From the NCBI GenBank assembly GCA_945877815.1, contig CAMDWJ010000015.1:30776-94775 (forward strand): 64,000 nt of DNA, read 5' to 3'. The DNA comes from Caenispirillum bisanense (lineage in GTDB: Bacteria; Pseudomonadota; Alphaproteobacteria; Rhodospirillales; UBA2165). Numbering within the stretch: the stretch's first letter is position 1; each line of letters opens with the position of its first letter. Below are positions 63,069 to 64,000 of the stretch, one piece after another. A model generated the notes under the pieces. The model was not told where the DNA came from and ran no database searches. It saw only the letters and a list, made by a program, of their open reading frames with translations. A program made the position numbers and the translations under genes.

Positions 63069-63929
63069 TTAGTGCAGTGTGTCCTCTTTCGCCATTGCCG
63101 GCTGTAGGTGGAGCGTAGCGGAACCGGAGGACGGGAATGGCGGCGTCGCGGTTTCTGGGGCCGGCGGTCGGTAGCCAAGGCTGCTGTGCGGGCGGATCGT
63201 GTTGTAATGCCGCCGCCAGGCTTCGATCAGCACCTTGGCTTCGGCGAGGCTGTAGAAGATCTCACCGTTGAGCAGTTCGTCACGCAGCGACCCGTTGAAG
63301 CTCTCGTTGTAGCCGTTCTCCCAAGGCGATGCCGGCGTGATGTAAAGTGTCTTCACGCCGACCTGGGTCAGCCATTTTTGAACTGCAGTCGCGATAAATT
63401 CCGGGCCATTGTCAGACCTGATATTGGCAGGCGGCCCGCGCGCAATGAACAACTCCGCCAAGGCTGCTAGGACATCCTCGTGGCGGAACCGACGCGCAAC
63501 CACGAGTGCCAAGCATTCCCGGCTAGCCTCGTCGATTATCGTCAAGATCCGGAACTTCCTACCATCATGGGTGCGACCCTCGACAAAGTCATAGGCCCAG
63601 ACATGCCCTGGATACTCAGGCCGTAGCCGGATGCAGGACCCGTCGTTTAGCCATAGCCGGCCACGTTTGGGCTGCTTTTGCGGCACCTTCAGCCCCTCGC
63701 GCCGCCAGATCCGTTCGACGCGCTTGCGGTTGACCGCCCACCCGGCGTTCCGTAGCAACGCCGTCACACGGCGATAGCCGTAGCGCCCATATTGTCGTGC
63801 CAAGGCGATGATGTCATCGCTCAAGGCCTGCTCGTCTTCTGCCCCACTCGGCACCTTGCGCTGCGTCGATCGATGCTGGCCCAGTACCCGGCAGATCCGG
63901 CGCTCGGATACCACCAGTTCGCTTCTCAC
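63069..63929 (-). CDS. IS3-family transposase OrfB
   Basis: A 286-residue DDE transposase part. HTH_21 ([19 protein letters not shown] and [18 protein letters not shown]) precedes the rve domain. Catalytic Asp residues are in [14 protein letters not shown] and [11 protein letters not shown], and Glu in [22 protein letters not shown]. The C-terminus [21 protein letters not shown] is typical of the IS407/IS511-like groups. The ORF track starts at GTG 63929, but similarity extends upstream through [13 protein letters not shown], so the real product is probably an OrfAB fusion made by -1 frameshifting. Confidence 0.93.
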   Translation of the reverse strand: MRSELVVSERRICRVLGQHRSTQRKVPSGAEDEQALSDDIIALARQYGRYGYRRVTALLRNAGWAVNRKRVERIWRREGLKVPQKQPKRGRLWLNDGSCIRLRPEYPGHVWAYDFVEGRTHDGRKFRILTIIDEASRECLALVVARRFRHEDVLAALAELFIARGPPANIRSDNGPEFIATAVQKWLTQVGVKTLYITPASPWENGYNESFNGSLRDELLNGEIFYSLAEAKVLIEAWRRHYNTIRPHSSLGYRPPAPETATPPFPSSGSATLHLQPAMAKEDTLH

Positions 63930-63961
63930 ATGATCGACGCAACGCCGCCGCCGCGCAGGGC

Positions 63962-64000
63962 TCAGAAGTTTCCCCGGGCGGCCTCCTGCAATATCAGCTT
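63962..64000 (-). CDS. IS3-family OrfA, C-terminal end only
   Basis: The last 12 codons read [12 protein letters not shown] followed by TGA, the usual end of an IS3 OrfA. The remainder lies beyond the window. OrfB frame overlaps this end, as required for programmed frameshifting. Confidence 0.7.
   Translation of the reverse strand, partial: KLILQEAARGNF

Larger units (their letters stand above)
63048..64000 (-). mobile_element. IS3-family insertion sequence (partial, cut by window end)
   Basis: The element contains an IS3-family OrfB and the final codons of OrfA on the minus strand. The left boundary is placed at TGAGGTGGTCCGGTTTGAAT, just beyond the OrfB end, which looks like a terminal inverted repeat beginning with TG; the other terminus is outside the window, so the repeat cannot be checked. 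Confidence 0.8.

Overview
The window is a 64 kb piece of a GC-rich, gene-dense bacterial chromosome. Several gene neighbourhoods point to an alphaproteobacterium: a MucR regulator, rpiB-glyA-nrdR-ribD-ribE-ribB-ribH-nusB-thiL, hppA beside bamE, a ubiquinol-cytochrome c chaperone with DUF177-rpmF-plsX-fabH-ihfA-merR, K+-independent HppA, and a RibB with a degenerate RibA half. A Rhodospirillales-like or related free-living heterotroph fits best. Genus cannot be fixed from the sequence alone.

Layout. (1) 1-8.5 kb: an aerobic benzoyl-CoA (box) cluster. boxC, boxB, a benzoate-CoA ligase and a Cys-cluster protein lie on the minus strand. They are framed by branched-chain-type ABC transporter parts (two ATPases and a binding protein), a GNAT acetyltransferase and an Rrf2 regulator. 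boxA and boxD are not in the window. (2) 8.5-11.2 kb: kdsB, a KdsC-type phosphatase and a TPR/glycosyltransferase-like protein, probably envelope sugar genes. (3) 11.3-24.2 kb: mixed housekeeping and accessory genes (mgtC, metY, CoA-binding protein, enoyl-CoA hydratase, rplM-rpsI, argC, desaturase, arfB, M23 peptidase, exported methyltransferase). This stretch holds four damaged genes: a cyclic-nucleotide-gated K+ channel with an in-frame amber codon, a frameshifted secreted protein, an M23 gene with an early stop, and an arfB fragment. (4) 24.2-28.5 kb: parE, a thioesterase, palindromic repeats, an 11-bp-period repeat, a cytochrome c and RidA. (5) 28.5-31.9 kb: a phage-shock system, pspA-B-C and a D-like gene under a clear sigma-54 promoter, with pspF divergent and an HExxH secreted protein placed between them. 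(6) 32-39 kb: a glycine-betaine-type transporter with a fused binding protein/permease, and a tandem pair of Bcr/CflA-like MFS exporters. (7) 39.5-46.9 kb: a second uptake/catabolic module, with a luciferase-like monooxygenase, a binding protein, an alpha/beta hydrolase and a complete livGFHM set plus ogt. (8) 46.9-62.6 kb: core genes, from mucR and rpiB through riboflavin synthesis, thiL, hppA and bamE to plsX-fabH-ihfA-merR. (9) 62.65-64 kb: tRNA-Pro, a 3' fragment of a tRNA-Arg-like gene and an IS3-family element, probably the edge of an integrated region.

How the parts work together. The box genes would turn benzoate into benzoyl-CoA, epoxidise it and cleave the ring, and the adjacent LIV-type transporter is the likely uptake route. 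The Psp module would answer inner-membrane stress through PspF and sigma-54. The second LIV module looks like uptake and breakdown of an unidentified organic acid or amide. No wholly new multi-gene system could be proved. The best candidates for new biology are the Psp locus with its inserted HExxH gene, the Cys-cluster protein tied to BoxB, and the 11-bp periodic DNA.
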